Shown here piece after piece: positions 1 through 8,236 of a stretch of 64,000 nucleotides of DNA (positions within the stretch are counted from its first letter, which is position 1; each line of letters begins with the position of its first letter). A model generated the notes under the pieces. It was not told the DNA's origin. It saw only the letters and a list, made by a program, of their open reading frames with translations, and made no database searches. Position numbers and translations under genes: made by a program. This DNA comes from an uncultured Steroidobacter sp. GTDB taxonomy: Bacteria; Pseudomonadota; Gammaproteobacteria; Steroidobacterales; Steroidobacteraceae. Where the stretch lies: assembly GCA_937864115.1 (NCBI GenBank), contig CALMII010000018.1, positions 124,001-188,000 of the forward strand, in the 5' to 3' direction.

Positions 1-91
1 TGTCGCTGACCTTCGCGCCCGGATTGATGACGCGCGACACCGTCGCCAGCGACACGCCGGCGAGTTTCGCGACTTCGTAGATGTTGGCCAT
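1..91 (-). CDS. LacI-family transcriptional regulator, N-terminal fragment
   Basis: The window edge cuts this gene after 30 codons. The visible residues (MANIYEVAKLAGVS, then LATVSRVIN) are the helix-turn-helix of the LacI/GalR family, including the VSxxTVSRVIN recognition-helix pattern. It starts 22 bp after the stop of the upstream halogenase gene on the same strand, so it is probably the last gene of the TonB-receptor operon. LacI proteins bind short palindromes and release them on binding a sugar. The palindromes at 8165-8178 and 16313-16326 are plausible targets. The ligand domain is outside the window, so the inducer cannot be guessed. Confidence 0.85.
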   Translation of the reverse strand, partial: MANIYEVAKLAGVSLATVSRVINPGAKVSD

Positions 92-113
92 CCTCGTCCG
101 CCCGCTGTTCCCG

Positions 114-1622
114 TTATTTCGCCATCGCGGCCAGCGTGTCCGGCGCCTTGCAATACTGCTCGACGTACGCCTGATGCGAAGGCAGCTGCGACACCGTCCT
201 GGCGATCCGGGCCTTGATCGTGCCGAGGAAATTCGACAGTTCGGCATCGCCCATGAGATCGGCGACCTGGTGATGCTGTTCCGGCATCAACCCCTGGCCC
301 AGCATGACCTGGACCCAGGAGTTCTCGGCGAACAGTTCGTTGGGCACGCGGAAGACGCGACCGGTTTCCCGGAACAGATCGATGCGATGCTGCAGGCTCG
401 CCGGGATGCTCATCTCGCGGGCGGCGCGCCAGTAAGGGCTGTCCCGCCGCTGGGTCACGTGGTAGTGCAGGATGATGAAGTCGCGGATGTGCTGGATTTC
501 CCAGTTGCTGCGCTCGTTGTACTCGTCGATGTCCGACTGCTGGATGCCGTCGCTCGGGAAGCTCTGCATCAGGCGGCTCACGGCGCGCGAGATCAGATGA
601 ATGCTCGTCGATTCGATCGGCTCGAGGAAGCCGCTCGCCAGGCCCATCGCGATGCAGTTCTTGCTCCAGACCTGCTGCCGCTGACACGGCTTGAAGCGGA
701 TGACGCGCGGCTCCGTCAGGATCCTGCCCTGGATGTTCCCGAGCAGCGTCTGCTTCGCCTGCTCATCGTCGGTGTAGCGGCTGCTGTAGACGATGCCGTT
801 GCCGACCCGGTGCTGCAGCGGAATGCGCCACTGCCATCCGGACTCGTGCGCGGTCGTTCGCGTGTACGGCACGGGCTCGCCGACCGATTCCGTCTGCAGG
901 GCGAGAGCCGTGTCGTTGAACAGCCAGTGCGACCAGTCGTCGTAGCCGATCTTGAGCGCCTGTCCGATGAGCAGGCCGCGGAAGCCGGTGCAATCGATGA
1001 ACAGGTCGCCTTCGATGTCGTCGCCGGAGTCGAGCCGCAGCGATTCGATGTAGCCGCTCTGCGCGTTGGTCTTCACCTCGACGATCTTGCCTTCGATGCG
1101 CCGGACGCCGTAGCCCTCGCTGAAGCGGCGCAGGAACTTCGCATAGAGACCGGCATCGAGATGGAAGGCGTAGTTCATGCCATCGCGCGGCAGGTGCGCG
1201 AAGCGGTTCGCCAGACTGGCGACGAGTTCGAGGCAGTAGTCGCCGTAGTCGCTGGCGAGGTTGCGCTGGCGGCCCTTGAGCCAGAAGTGCTGGAAGCCCG
1301 CCGTCCAGTGATCGGTGCCGGTGATGCCGAACGAATGGATGTAGTTCAGGCCGCGGTCGCGCCAGCTGTCGAAGGCGATGCCGAGCTTGAACGTCGCCTG
1401 CGTGGCGGCCATGAACTCCTGCTCGTTGATGTCGAGCAGGCGATGGAACGCGACGAGCGTGGGAATCGTCGCCTCGCCGACGCCGACGGTGCCGATCTCG
1501 TCCGATTCGATGAGCTTGATGTCGAGGATCTTGCCCAGGATCTTCGAGATGCACGCGGCGACCATCCAGCCTGCGGTGCCGCCGCCGGCGATCACGATTC
1601 TGCGAATGCGTTTCTGATTCAC
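114..1622 (-). CDS. Flavin-dependent halogenase family protein (tryptophan halogenase family), copy 1
   Basis: The protein has the N-terminal FAD-binding GGGTAGW motif (residues 13-19), a lysine at position 79 in a TFKLGI context, and WQWRIP at 263-268, the family WxWxIP signature that blocks monooxygenase activity. K79 matches the catalytic lysine position of PrnA. GFLEPIEST further on is also typical. I chose the GTG at 1622 because GAGGAG (1629-1634, overlapping the upstream stop) sits 6 bases before it; the TTG at 1628 abuts that sequence with no spacing. It is the second halogenase gene of the TonB-receptor operon, 4-10 bp after the cupin-like gene. Such family members beside TonB receptors often act on indoles in vitro, but the natural substrate is unknown. 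Confidence 0.88.
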   Translation of the reverse strand: MNQKRIRRIVIAGGGTAGWMVAACISKILGKILDIKLIESDEIGTVGVGEATIPTLVAFHRLLDINEQEFMAATQATFKLGIAFDSWRDRGLNYIHSFGITGTDHWTAGFQHFWLKGRQRNLASDYGDYCLELVASLANRFAHLPRDGMNYAFHLDAGLYAKFLRRFSEGYGVRRIEGKIVEVKTNAQSGYIESLRLDSGDDIEGDLFIDCTGFRGLLIGQALKIGYDDWSHWLFNDTALALQTESVGEPVPYTRTTAHESGWQWRIPLQHRVGNGIVYSSRYTDDEQAKQTLLGNIQGRILTEPRVIRFKPCQRQQVWSKNCIAMGLASGFLEPIESTSIHLISRAVSRLMQSFPSDGIQQSDIDEYNERSNWEIQHIRDFIILHYHVTQRRDSPYWRAAREMSIPASLQHRIDLFRETGRVFRVPNELFAENSWVQVMLGQGLMPEQHHQVADLMGDAELSNFLGTIKARIARTVSQLPSHQAYVEQYCKAPDTLAAMAK

Positions 1623-1632
1623 TGCCAACTCC

Positions 1633-2637
1633 TCAACGATTCAATCTCTGCAGCAGGCGTACCCGAAGCTCCCGCATCAGGTCTTCCGTCATCGGCCCCA
1701 GCGAACGCCGTGCGCCTTCGGGGACATGCGCGGCGGTGGCCTCGTTCACGTCGAACACGTAGTGGTCGAACATCTTCTTCAGCGCCGCGCGTTGTGCGGG
1801 CGGCAGGTCGCGCACCGTCATCATCGCCAGCGTCAGGGCATGCATCGGCGTGTCCATCCACGCCGGCGATTGACGCCACCAGTAGTTCACCAGGACGTTG
1901 AGCGCATCGAGCGATTCGACGTGATGCCACCACAGGCTGGGGATGAAGATCGCATCGCCCGGGCCGAGTTCGGCGATCTGCGCGTGCTCGAGCGCCGTTG
2001 CGAAGCGCGGGAACCGGTGCAGATCGGGCTGGTGGAAGTCGACCAGACTGACGGGCTGGCCCGCGGGGGTGAAGTCGACGGGGCCGATGTAGAGGTTGTC
2101 GATCTGTTCGGGTGGAAACAGGGTGAAGCGTCGCTGTCCCGCGGCGACGCAGGCAAGGTTGTCGGGTAGGTCATGATGTGCGGCGATGCGTGTGTGGTTG
2201 CCGATCCACACGCTGGCCAGCGCCCGGCGGTCGCCCAGCTCGATGTCGTTTTCGCTGCGGAATCCCGGCAGGCAGGTGTCGACGGTGGTCGAGCCGACGT
2301 AGATCGCGGGCGGATTCGCGGCGCCCTCGTGTCTCGCCATCTCGTTCAGGACGGTGTCGAGCTTGATCTTCACCGCCCGGAAATTGAAGTTGCCGAGGTC
2401 GTCGCTGTAGAAAAACCGGCCGTCGATGTCCGGCATGCCGAGGAACGCGCCCACGGTGGCATCGCGATAGAACTTCAGCAGGTAGGCGCGTGCAGCACTG
2501 GTCGATTCCAGCGCGGCCTTGACCATCGGCCAGCCCGACACCAGCCCGCGCAGCAGCAGCGGCTGCGTCGACTTCAGGACATCCTCCGGCAGCGAGCGCG
2601 GATCGAGTCCGGCGACTTCCTGCATCCGCTCAGGCAT
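1633..2637 (-). CDS. Cupin-like / JmjC-fold protein (Cupin_8 type)
   Basis: A 334-residue protein. The middle carries AAHHDLPDN, an HxD-type iron ligand pair, then LFPPEQ, and later PGDAIFIPSLWWHHVES with the distal histidine. This is the pattern of the cupin_8/JmjC-like 2-oxoglutarate oxygenase fold. The N-terminal RGLVSGWP segment is also typical. It overlaps the end of the SapC gene by 8 bp and is followed at once by halogenase copy 1, so it is translated from the same message. Proteins of this family commonly sit with SapC and halogenases next to TonB receptors. The substrate is unknown, and oxygenase activity is inferred from the fold only. Confidence 0.8.
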   Translation of the reverse strand: MPERMQEVAGLDPRSLPEDVLKSTQPLLLRGLVSGWPMVKAALESTSAARAYLLKFYRDATVGAFLGMPDIDGRFFYSDDLGNFNFRAVKIKLDTVLNEMARHEGAANPPAIYVGSTTVDTCLPGFRSENDIELGDRRALASVWIGNHTRIAAHHDLPDNLACVAAGQRRFTLFPPEQIDNLYIGPVDFTPAGQPVSLVDFHQPDLHRFPRFATALEHAQIAELGPGDAIFIPSLWWHHVESLDALNVLVNYWWRQSPAWMDTPMHALTLAMMTVRDLPPAQRAALKKMFDHYVFDVNEATAAHVPEGARRSLGPMTEDLMRELRVRLLQRLNR

Positions 2638-3343
2638 GAGCTGTCGTCAGCAGCTTCTGCTGCCGCTCGATGAGCGCGCGGAAGTTCGATAGCGAAGCGA
2701 TCACCAGGAAGATCGCCTGCAGATAGCCGGCCTTGTGGAGGCGTTCCAGCGCCGCGCCGTCGAGGTTCTGCAGTCGTTCTTCGTGCACGGTGTAAAAGCC
2801 GGAGAGGCGATTCTGCGAGCCGTCGGCGAGCTGGATGTCGAAGACGAACGACTCCAGCAGGTTGTGCTCCAGCAGCGCATCGACGAAGGGACCGGTCGTT
2901 GCGATTCCCTCGTGCAGCGTGAGGAGCGTGGAGTTGATGCGTTCGAGATAGTCCGTCGTGCCGCCGTGCTCGCGGAACACGGCTTCACCTTCAGTGCGGC
3001 TGACGCGAGGATGCTCGAGATCGACGTGCACGAGCAGTTCGCCGTCGCGACCCGCACCGATCAGGAACGGCTGGCGCTCCACCATCAGCGGGACGTAGGT
3101 GGCATCCCAGCCGTCGTTCGAGAGGAACAGGTTCTGTCCCTGCTTGAAACCGAACAGGGCCCACGGCTGGAACCTGCCTTCGGGTGTCTTGCTGAAGACG
3201 ATCGGATAGTGCGCCTGAACGCTGCGGAACTCGGCGGGGAAGGTCTGCGCCGCCATGACGTCGTCGCCGTACTGCGCGCTGCGCGTCGTGACGATGCGCA
3301 GGTCCTTGTGCTCGATGTTGTTCAGTAACACGTTCTTCGGCAT
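2630..3343 (-). CDS. SapC family protein
   Basis: A 237-residue protein that matches the SapC family over its full length. Recognisable stretches are YPIVFSK near residue 47, PWALFGF, YVPLMVERQPF and a C-terminal region rich in FLVIASL. There is no signal peptide, so it is probably cytoplasmic. GGAG stands 7 bases before the ATG. It lies 15 bp after halogenase copy 2 and overlaps the cupin-like gene. The SapC name comes from an S-layer locus, but the family's biochemical role is not established. Its repeated association with TonB receptors and halogenases suggests a part in the same uptake or modification pathway. Confidence 0.82.
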   Translation of the reverse strand: MPKNVLLNNIEHKDLRIVTTRSAQYGDDVMAAQTFPAEFRSVQAHYPIVFSKTPEGRFQPWALFGFKQGQNLFLSNDGWDATYVPLMVERQPFLIGAGRDGELLVHVDLEHPRVSRTEGEAVFREHGGTTDYLERINSTLLTLHEGIATTGPFVDALLEHNLLESFVFDIQLADGSQNRLSGFYTVHEERLQNLDGAALERLHKAGYLQAIFLVIASLSNFRALIERQQKLLTTAHA

Positions 3344-3358
3344 GCGGATCTCCGGCTG

Positions 3359-4912
3359 CTAGATGCGAGGCAGCCCGTTGCGTTTGATGTGGCCGATCAG
3401 TTCGCGATTGGTCGGCAGCGCCTTGAGCATCTTGTTCGTGAGCGCGGACGTTTCACGGAAGAATTCGTCGGCGCGCTGCGGATCGTCGCTGCGCCGGCGG
3501 GCCGGCGGCGACTGCGGGCGGAAACCCATGCCATAGAGCACGTACTGATAGCTGGCGGACGGAAAGATCTCTTCGATGCGCGGCAGATCGTACCGGGACG
3601 GCGGCTGGTAACGCCAAAATTCGATGAGGTCCTGCAGCCGGCCGGGAATCGAGTCGGCGCGGCAGTTGTCCCGCCAGTAAGCGGAGTCGCTGCGACGCGT
3701 CAGGATGTAGTGCAGCTTCAGGAAATCGATGACGCGTTCCCAGCGATAAAGGAAGGCATCGTTGAAACGATGGGCCACGATGTCCATCGCGCTGCGCGTC
3801 GCCGGCAGCTGGTCGCTGAGCATCGCCGCGGAAAATTCCACGATGGCCAGCGCCGAGGCTTCCAGCGGCTCGATGAATCCGCCGGAGAGCCCGATGGCGA
3901 CGCAGTTGCGATGCCAGAACTTCGTGCGGTAGCCGGGATGGAACGAGAGCTTTCGCGGCGTCGGCGCATCCGCCGGCCCGCCCGTGCGCTCGACGTAGTT
4001 GCGCAGTTCGCGCTCTGCCGCCTCATCGGACGTGTGGGCGCTCGAATAGACGTGGCCGATGCCGCGGCGCGTGGGCAGGCCGATATCCCAGATCCAGCCG
4101 CTCGTCTGGGCGGTCGAGATCGTCTGCGAGGCGATCGGGCTGTCTTCGTCAGGGTAGGGCACCTGCACCGCGAGGGCTGTGTCGTTGAAGAGCACGTGCT
4201 GCTGCGACAGGAACGGAATCTCGTAGTGCCTGCCGAGCAGCAGCGATTGCATGCCCGTGCAGTCGATGAACAGATCGCCTTCGATCGGGCCGCGCTCGCG
4301 GGTCTGAACGGCGGCGATATCGCCGTTGTCGCGCGTCTGGATCGCGACGACGTGATCCAGCACGAGCTTCACGCCCAGCTTTTCCGTGCAGTGCTTGCGC
4401 AGGAACAGGCCGAATTTCCCGGCATCGAGGTGATACGCGTAGTTCGCGACCGCAGCGTATTCCGGCGTCGACATCTGCTTCGGCGCCTTGCCGTGAACGC
4501 AGAGATGTGGCTGGAAGCTCACGAGATCCGCGAAGGGAACGTCGCCGTGGCGCTCCAGCCAGCCGGCGACCAGATTCGTGTCCGTATAGCCCTGCGGCAG
4601 GACGAACGGGTGGTAGTAGCAGTCGCCTTCGGCGCCGGTCGCCCACTGATTGAATCGCGAGCCCTGCTTGAACGACGCATCGCATTCGCGGATGAAGTCG
4701 CTCTCGGCGACGCCGATGCGTCGCAGCGTGTCGCGCATCGTCGGCCAGGTGCCTTCGCCGACGCCGATCGGCCCGACGTCCGGCGACTCGATCAGCGTCA
4801 CCCGCAATCCGGATTCCGACTTCGCGCAGTGATCCGCCGCGACGACGCCAGCCGTCAACCAGCCGGCCGAGCCGCCACCCACGATCACCACCTGTCGAAT
4901 CGGATTCGTCAA
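3359..4912 (-). CDS. Flavin-dependent halogenase family protein, copy 2 (variant WxWxIG motif)
   Basis: A 517-residue protein with VGGGSAGW (FAD site, residues 11-18), lysine 82 in an SFKQGS context equivalent to the catalytic lysine, and GFIEPLEAS downstream. The family signature reads WIWDIG at 273-278, with glycine where the canonical motif has proline. The start is uncertain: reading begins at a TTG (4910-4912) with no clear ribosome-binding site, and a five-codon mini-ORF (MGFSR) ends with its TGA overlapping that TTG, so coupling is possible. An intrinsic terminator at 4985-5013 separates it from the TonB receptor, suggesting lower expression than the receptor. Confidence 0.85.
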   Translation of the reverse strand: MTNPIRQVVIVGGGSAGWLTAGVVAADHCAKSESGLRVTLIESPDVGPIGVGEGTWPTMRDTLRRIGVAESDFIRECDASFKQGSRFNQWATGAEGDCYYHPFVLPQGYTDTNLVAGWLERHGDVPFADLVSFQPHLCVHGKAPKQMSTPEYAAVANYAYHLDAGKFGLFLRKHCTEKLGVKLVLDHVVAIQTRDNGDIAAVQTRERGPIEGDLFIDCTGMQSLLLGRHYEIPFLSQQHVLFNDTALAVQVPYPDEDSPIASQTISTAQTSGWIWDIGLPTRRGIGHVYSSAHTSDEAAERELRNYVERTGGPADAPTPRKLSFHPGYRTKFWHRNCVAIGLSGGFIEPLEASALAIVEFSAAMLSDQLPATRSAMDIVAHRFNDAFLYRWERVIDFLKLHYILTRRSDSAYWRDNCRADSIPGRLQDLIEFWRYQPPSRYDLPRIEEIFPSASYQYVLYGMGFRPQSPPARRRSDDPQRADEFFRETSALTNKMLKALPTNRELIGHIKRNGLPRI

Positions 4913-4984
4913 CGCGAAAAGCCCATGCGAATGCTCTCGATACTATAAGCAGCCGGCGCGGCCCCGGCACCCCGCCGGAAACGA

Positions 4985-5013
4985 AAAAGCCGCTGTGGGG
5001 GACAGCGGCTTTT
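4985..5013 (-). terminator. Intrinsic terminator between TonB receptor and halogenase copy 2
   Basis: A perfect 12-bp inverted repeat (4985-4996 with 5002-5013) encloses a G-rich loop. Read on the minus strand it ends in a T run, the form of a rho-independent terminator. It lies about 50 bp after the receptor stop and about 70 bp before the next gene in the same direction, so it probably lets only part of transcription continue. Confidence 0.75.
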
Positions 5014-5062
5014 CCGGCTGCGCGGCAGGGAGCGCCGCGCAGCACCTTGCAGACACAGTGTT

Positions 5063-8000
5063 CTACTGTCCGAACTTGTAGCGGGCGCCGAGCATGTAGC
5101 GCGGCCCGGTCTGGGTTGCGAACAGCAGCTGGTTCGGATGACGGCCATGGATCCGCTGGATCTCGTCCGTCAGGTTGATCACCTCGGCCTGGATCGTGAG
5201 CGCGCTCGTGATGTCGTAGCTCGCGCTGATGTCGAGCTGCCCGTACTCCTCCGTGTAGTTCGGGTTCGGCGTGCCGGTGCTGTCGAACGTGGCCGACAGG
5301 AACTTGTCGCGCCAGTTGTAGGCAGCACGGATCCCGAAGCCGTAGTTTTCATAGAACGCCACGAGATTCGCGGAATCGCTGAGGCCGACCATGGCGAACT
5401 GGTCCTGACGGCTGTAGTTGTCGTATCCGATGTTCGAATCGACCTTCGTGTAGTTGGCCGCCAGGCCGAATCCGCTCTGGCCGAACATGTGCTGGACATT
5501 CAGTTCCCAGCCGTCCAGCTTCGCCGACTTCTGGTTGGTGGGCACCTGGATGTCGAACACGGTGATAGGGTCGCCCGGCAGGCCCATGATCGTGCCCGCC
5601 GCCGCGTTCACGCCCGGATCGCCATCGTGATTGGTGAAGATGTAGCTGCGGATGCAGCCCAGATCGCCGTTGCACGCGCCGTTGGTGTTCGCCTCGTTGT
5701 AGTAGGCGCCGTTCGCCGGATGCGGCAGTTCGAACGGCGTGAGCTGCACCGTGGCAACACCGATGTAGTTGTCGATGTTCTTGCGGAAGTAACCCACCGA
5801 CAGGTAGCTCGCTTCGCCGTAATACCATTCCATCGACAGGTCGATGTTCTGCGATTCCAGCGGTTTCAGGCTCGGGTCGCCCTGCCGGCCGGTACCGCCG
5901 TTGATGCGCGCCAGTCCATCGAGCGTCTGGCCGCCCTGGATGTCGCCCCACTGCGGACGACCGATCGATTCGCCGTAGCTGGCGCGCAGCTTCAGGTTGT
6001 CCGTGATGTCGACACTGAAGTCGAAGCTCGGCAGCAGGTAGTCATAGCTGCCTTCGAGCGTCGTGAAGTCGGGCGCACCGAACTGGACGTTGAACTCGTT
6101 GTTGCCGCCCCAGACGATGCCGGTCGGGATCGGCACGAGCGCGCTGGAGGTGACGTCCGTCTCTTCGTAACGCAGGCCGATGGCCGCATGCATCGGGCGT
6201 CCCCATTCCCAGTCCTGGCTGAACTGGATGTACGCGCTCTTCGATTTCTCTTCGACGCGGCGGTCCGTGCCGTAGACATTCGAGGCTTCGTAGCAGGGCA
6301 CACGAACCGACTGGTTGCCGTTCAGCGGACAGGTGGCGAGCAGCGGGTCGGTCAGCGCACCGCGCAGCTGGGCCACCTGCGAGCGCAGGCGTTCGAAGTC
6401 GAAGGTGAAGAACTGATTGAACAGTGCGGGATTGCCGCTGCCGGAGATCTGGTCGAAGTAACCGCGGATCGTGTCCGCTTTCCAGATGTCGTCGTCGAAG
6501 TCCAGGCGCGACAGTCCGGTCCCCGCCGGAGGAATCCAGTCCACAGTCTGTCCTGCTGGCGTCACTCTGATGCCGGTCCAGGTGTTGTCGGACTGCACGT
6601 TGGAGAAGGCGGTGCGGTTGTTCACTTCCGTCAGGCCCACGCCGAAGTCGAGGCGCGAGCTGTCCGTGAACTCGAAATCGCCGCTCAGCTGTCCCTGCTG
6701 TACTTCCGACTTCATGTAGCTGTTGCGGAAGCTCGATCCGGTCACTTCCATCCGCGACGGGTCGATCGTGGTGCGGCCGTTGCGCAGCGCAATGCCGAGC
6801 ACCGGGAAATCGCTGGAGAAGATGCCGGTCGTATCGCCGCGGCTGAGGTCGGAAACGCCGAAGGCCACGTTCGAGCCGTAGGGGCTGTCGGGCCCCGATT
6901 CCGCCGTGGAATCGTGGTAGTCGAACTGCAGGCCGAGGCGATCGGAAACGTCCCACTTCAGGTTGAAGCCCACCGAGTTGTTCTCGTTCTTGGTCGCGTA
7001 CTTCGCGCCGCCCATGCCGACGTCGCTGGTGCCGTCCGGAAGCAGTTCCGTGTAGACATCGGGTGCTGCGACGGGGCCGTCGGTCCAGCTGCTGGAGGAG
7101 GCGCCGAAGTTGAACCACGCCGACAGCTCGTTGCGTGCGGTGGCGATCTTGTTCTCGGAATAGGTGTAGTCGAGCGTCGCCGTGACGTTGTCGGTCGGCG
7201 CCCATTGCAGGGCGAGCTGGCCGTTCGTGCGCTTGCGCTCGACCGAGTTGAAGCTGTAGCCGAGACTCTGCGGCACGGAGTAGGTGTCGGTTGGATCCGG
7301 ACGGTTCGTGATGCGTTCGGAACCGGGAGAGCCAGGCAGCGGGATCGTGCCCCAGTTCACTTCATCGCCGCCGAACGCGCGCCAGCCGCCGGTGGTGGCC
7401 TGGTTGTAGCCGAGATCGCGCTCCTGGTAGCTGCCGCTGATCGCGATACCGAACTTGTCGTCGCCGAACGTATTGCTGTAGATGCCGGAAATCTCGGGCG
7501 TGAACGTGTCGCCCTGGAGATTGCTCGGCAGGTTGTCCGCAGAAGTATCGAACACGCCCTTCACGCCGAGGCTCGAGTGCAGGCCAGGCGCATCGAGCGG
7601 GCGCGCCGTCCTCACATTGACCGTTGCACCGATGCCGCCGGTCGGGGTGTTGGAACGGCTGGTCTTGTACACCTCGATCGCGGAGATTGCCTCGGAGGCG
7701 ATGTTCGCGAAGTCGAAGGCGCGCGAATTCGACACCGTCGTGGCTTCGATGGAGGACGCCGGCATCTGGCGGCCGTTCAGCAGCACCAGGTTGTAGTCGG
7801 GGCCCACGCCGCGGACCGTGATGCGCGAGCCTTCGCCGATCGCCGTGCGATCGATGGCCACGCCCGTGATTCGCTGCAGCGATTCCGCGAGATTGGTGTC
7901 CGGGAACTTGCCGATGTCTTCGGCGACGATGCCGTCGACCACGCCCTGCGAGCTGCGCTTCAGCTCCATGGAGGAGATGAGGCTGCCGCGGATACCGGTG

Positions 8001-8122
8001 ACGACGACTTCTTCGAGCACCTGGGTTTCCTGCGTCAGGGCCGTAGAGAAGACAACGGTTGTTCCGAGAATCAAAGAGATGGCCTGCGCCACCTGGGTGG
8101 GTCTGCGTGCGCGATCGTTCAC
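5063..8122 (-). CDS. TonB-dependent outer-membrane receptor
   Basis: A 1019-residue protein with a signal peptide, a TonB box (EEVVVTGIR, about residues 36-45), a plug domain (SLQRITGVAIDR, then VRGVGPDYNLVLLNGRQ) and a long beta-barrel ending in the aromatic-rich MLGARYKFGQ. It is the size and style of the Caulobacter/Xanthomonas carbohydrate-type receptors. Translation begins at a GTG (8120-8122), supported by AGGGGG about 8 bases upstream. It is the first gene of a minus-strand operon with two halogenase-family genes, SapC, a cupin-like gene and a LacI repressor. Its promoter region holds the 8165-8178 palindrome, so LacI control is likely. The ligand is unknown; the divergent GH55-like gene hints at an oligosaccharide. 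Confidence 0.93.
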   Translation of the reverse strand: MNDRARRPTQVAQAISLILGTTVVFSTALTQETQVLEEVVVTGIRGSLISSMELKRSSQGVVDGIVAEDIGKFPDTNLAESLQRITGVAIDRTAIGEGSRITVRGVGPDYNLVLLNGRQMPASSIEATTVSNSRAFDFANIASEAISAIEVYKTSRSNTPTGGIGATVNVRTARPLDAPGLHSSLGVKGVFDTSADNLPSNLQGDTFTPEISGIYSNTFGDDKFGIAISGSYQERDLGYNQATTGGWRAFGGDEVNWGTIPLPGSPGSERITNRPDPTDTYSVPQSLGYSFNSVERKRTNGQLALQWAPTDNVTATLDYTYSENKIATARNELSAWFNFGASSSSWTDGPVAAPDVYTELLPDGTSDVGMGGAKYATKNENNSVGFNLKWDVSDRLGLQFDYHDSTAESGPDSPYGSNVAFGVSDLSRGDTTGIFSSDFPVLGIALRNGRTTIDPSRMEVTGSSFRNSYMKSEVQQGQLSGDFEFTDSSRLDFGVGLTEVNNRTAFSNVQSDNTWTGIRVTPAGQTVDWIPPAGTGLSRLDFDDDIWKADTIRGYFDQISGSGNPALFNQFFTFDFERLRSQVAQLRGALTDPLLATCPLNGNQSVRVPCYEASNVYGTDRRVEEKSKSAYIQFSQDWEWGRPMHAAIGLRYEETDVTSSALVPIPTGIVWGGNNEFNVQFGAPDFTTLEGSYDYLLPSFDFSVDITDNLKLRASYGESIGRPQWGDIQGGQTLDGLARINGGTGRQGDPSLKPLESQNIDLSMEWYYGEASYLSVGYFRKNIDNYIGVATVQLTPFELPHPANGAYYNEANTNGACNGDLGCIRSYIFTNHDGDPGVNAAAGTIMGLPGDPITVFDIQVPTNQKSAKLDGWELNVQHMFGQSGFGLAANYTKVDSNIGYDNYSRQDQFAMVGLSDSANLVAFYENYGFGIRAAYNWRDKFLSATFDSTGTPNPNYTEEYGQLDISASYDITSALTIQAEVINLTDEIQRIHGRHPNQLLFATQTGPRYMLGARYKFGQ

Positions 8123-8164
8123 TTCGATGCCCCCTGAGGCTCGTGATGATTGTTCTGTCGCGTA

Positions 8165-8178
8165 TGTAAGCGCTTACA
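8165..8178. promoter_or_regulatory. Candidate LacI-family operator, copy 1
   Basis: TGTAAGCGCTTACA is a perfect 14-bp palindrome with a central CG, the form of LacI/GalR operators. It lies between the divergent TonB receptor (start 8122) and GH55-like gene (start about 8237), so one bound repressor could control both. The LacI gene at 1-91 is the obvious candidate partner. Confidence 0.75.
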
Positions 8179-8236
8179 AATTTACGTTAGCATGGGGCCG
8201 GCGCGGATGGCAAGACAATCTGTTGATGACGCAACC

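Noticed and set aside
81..1901. Long plus-strand frame opposite halogenase copy 1
   Set aside because: It is the mirror of a GC-rich coding strand. It has no recognisable domain and the minus strand has clear family motifs.
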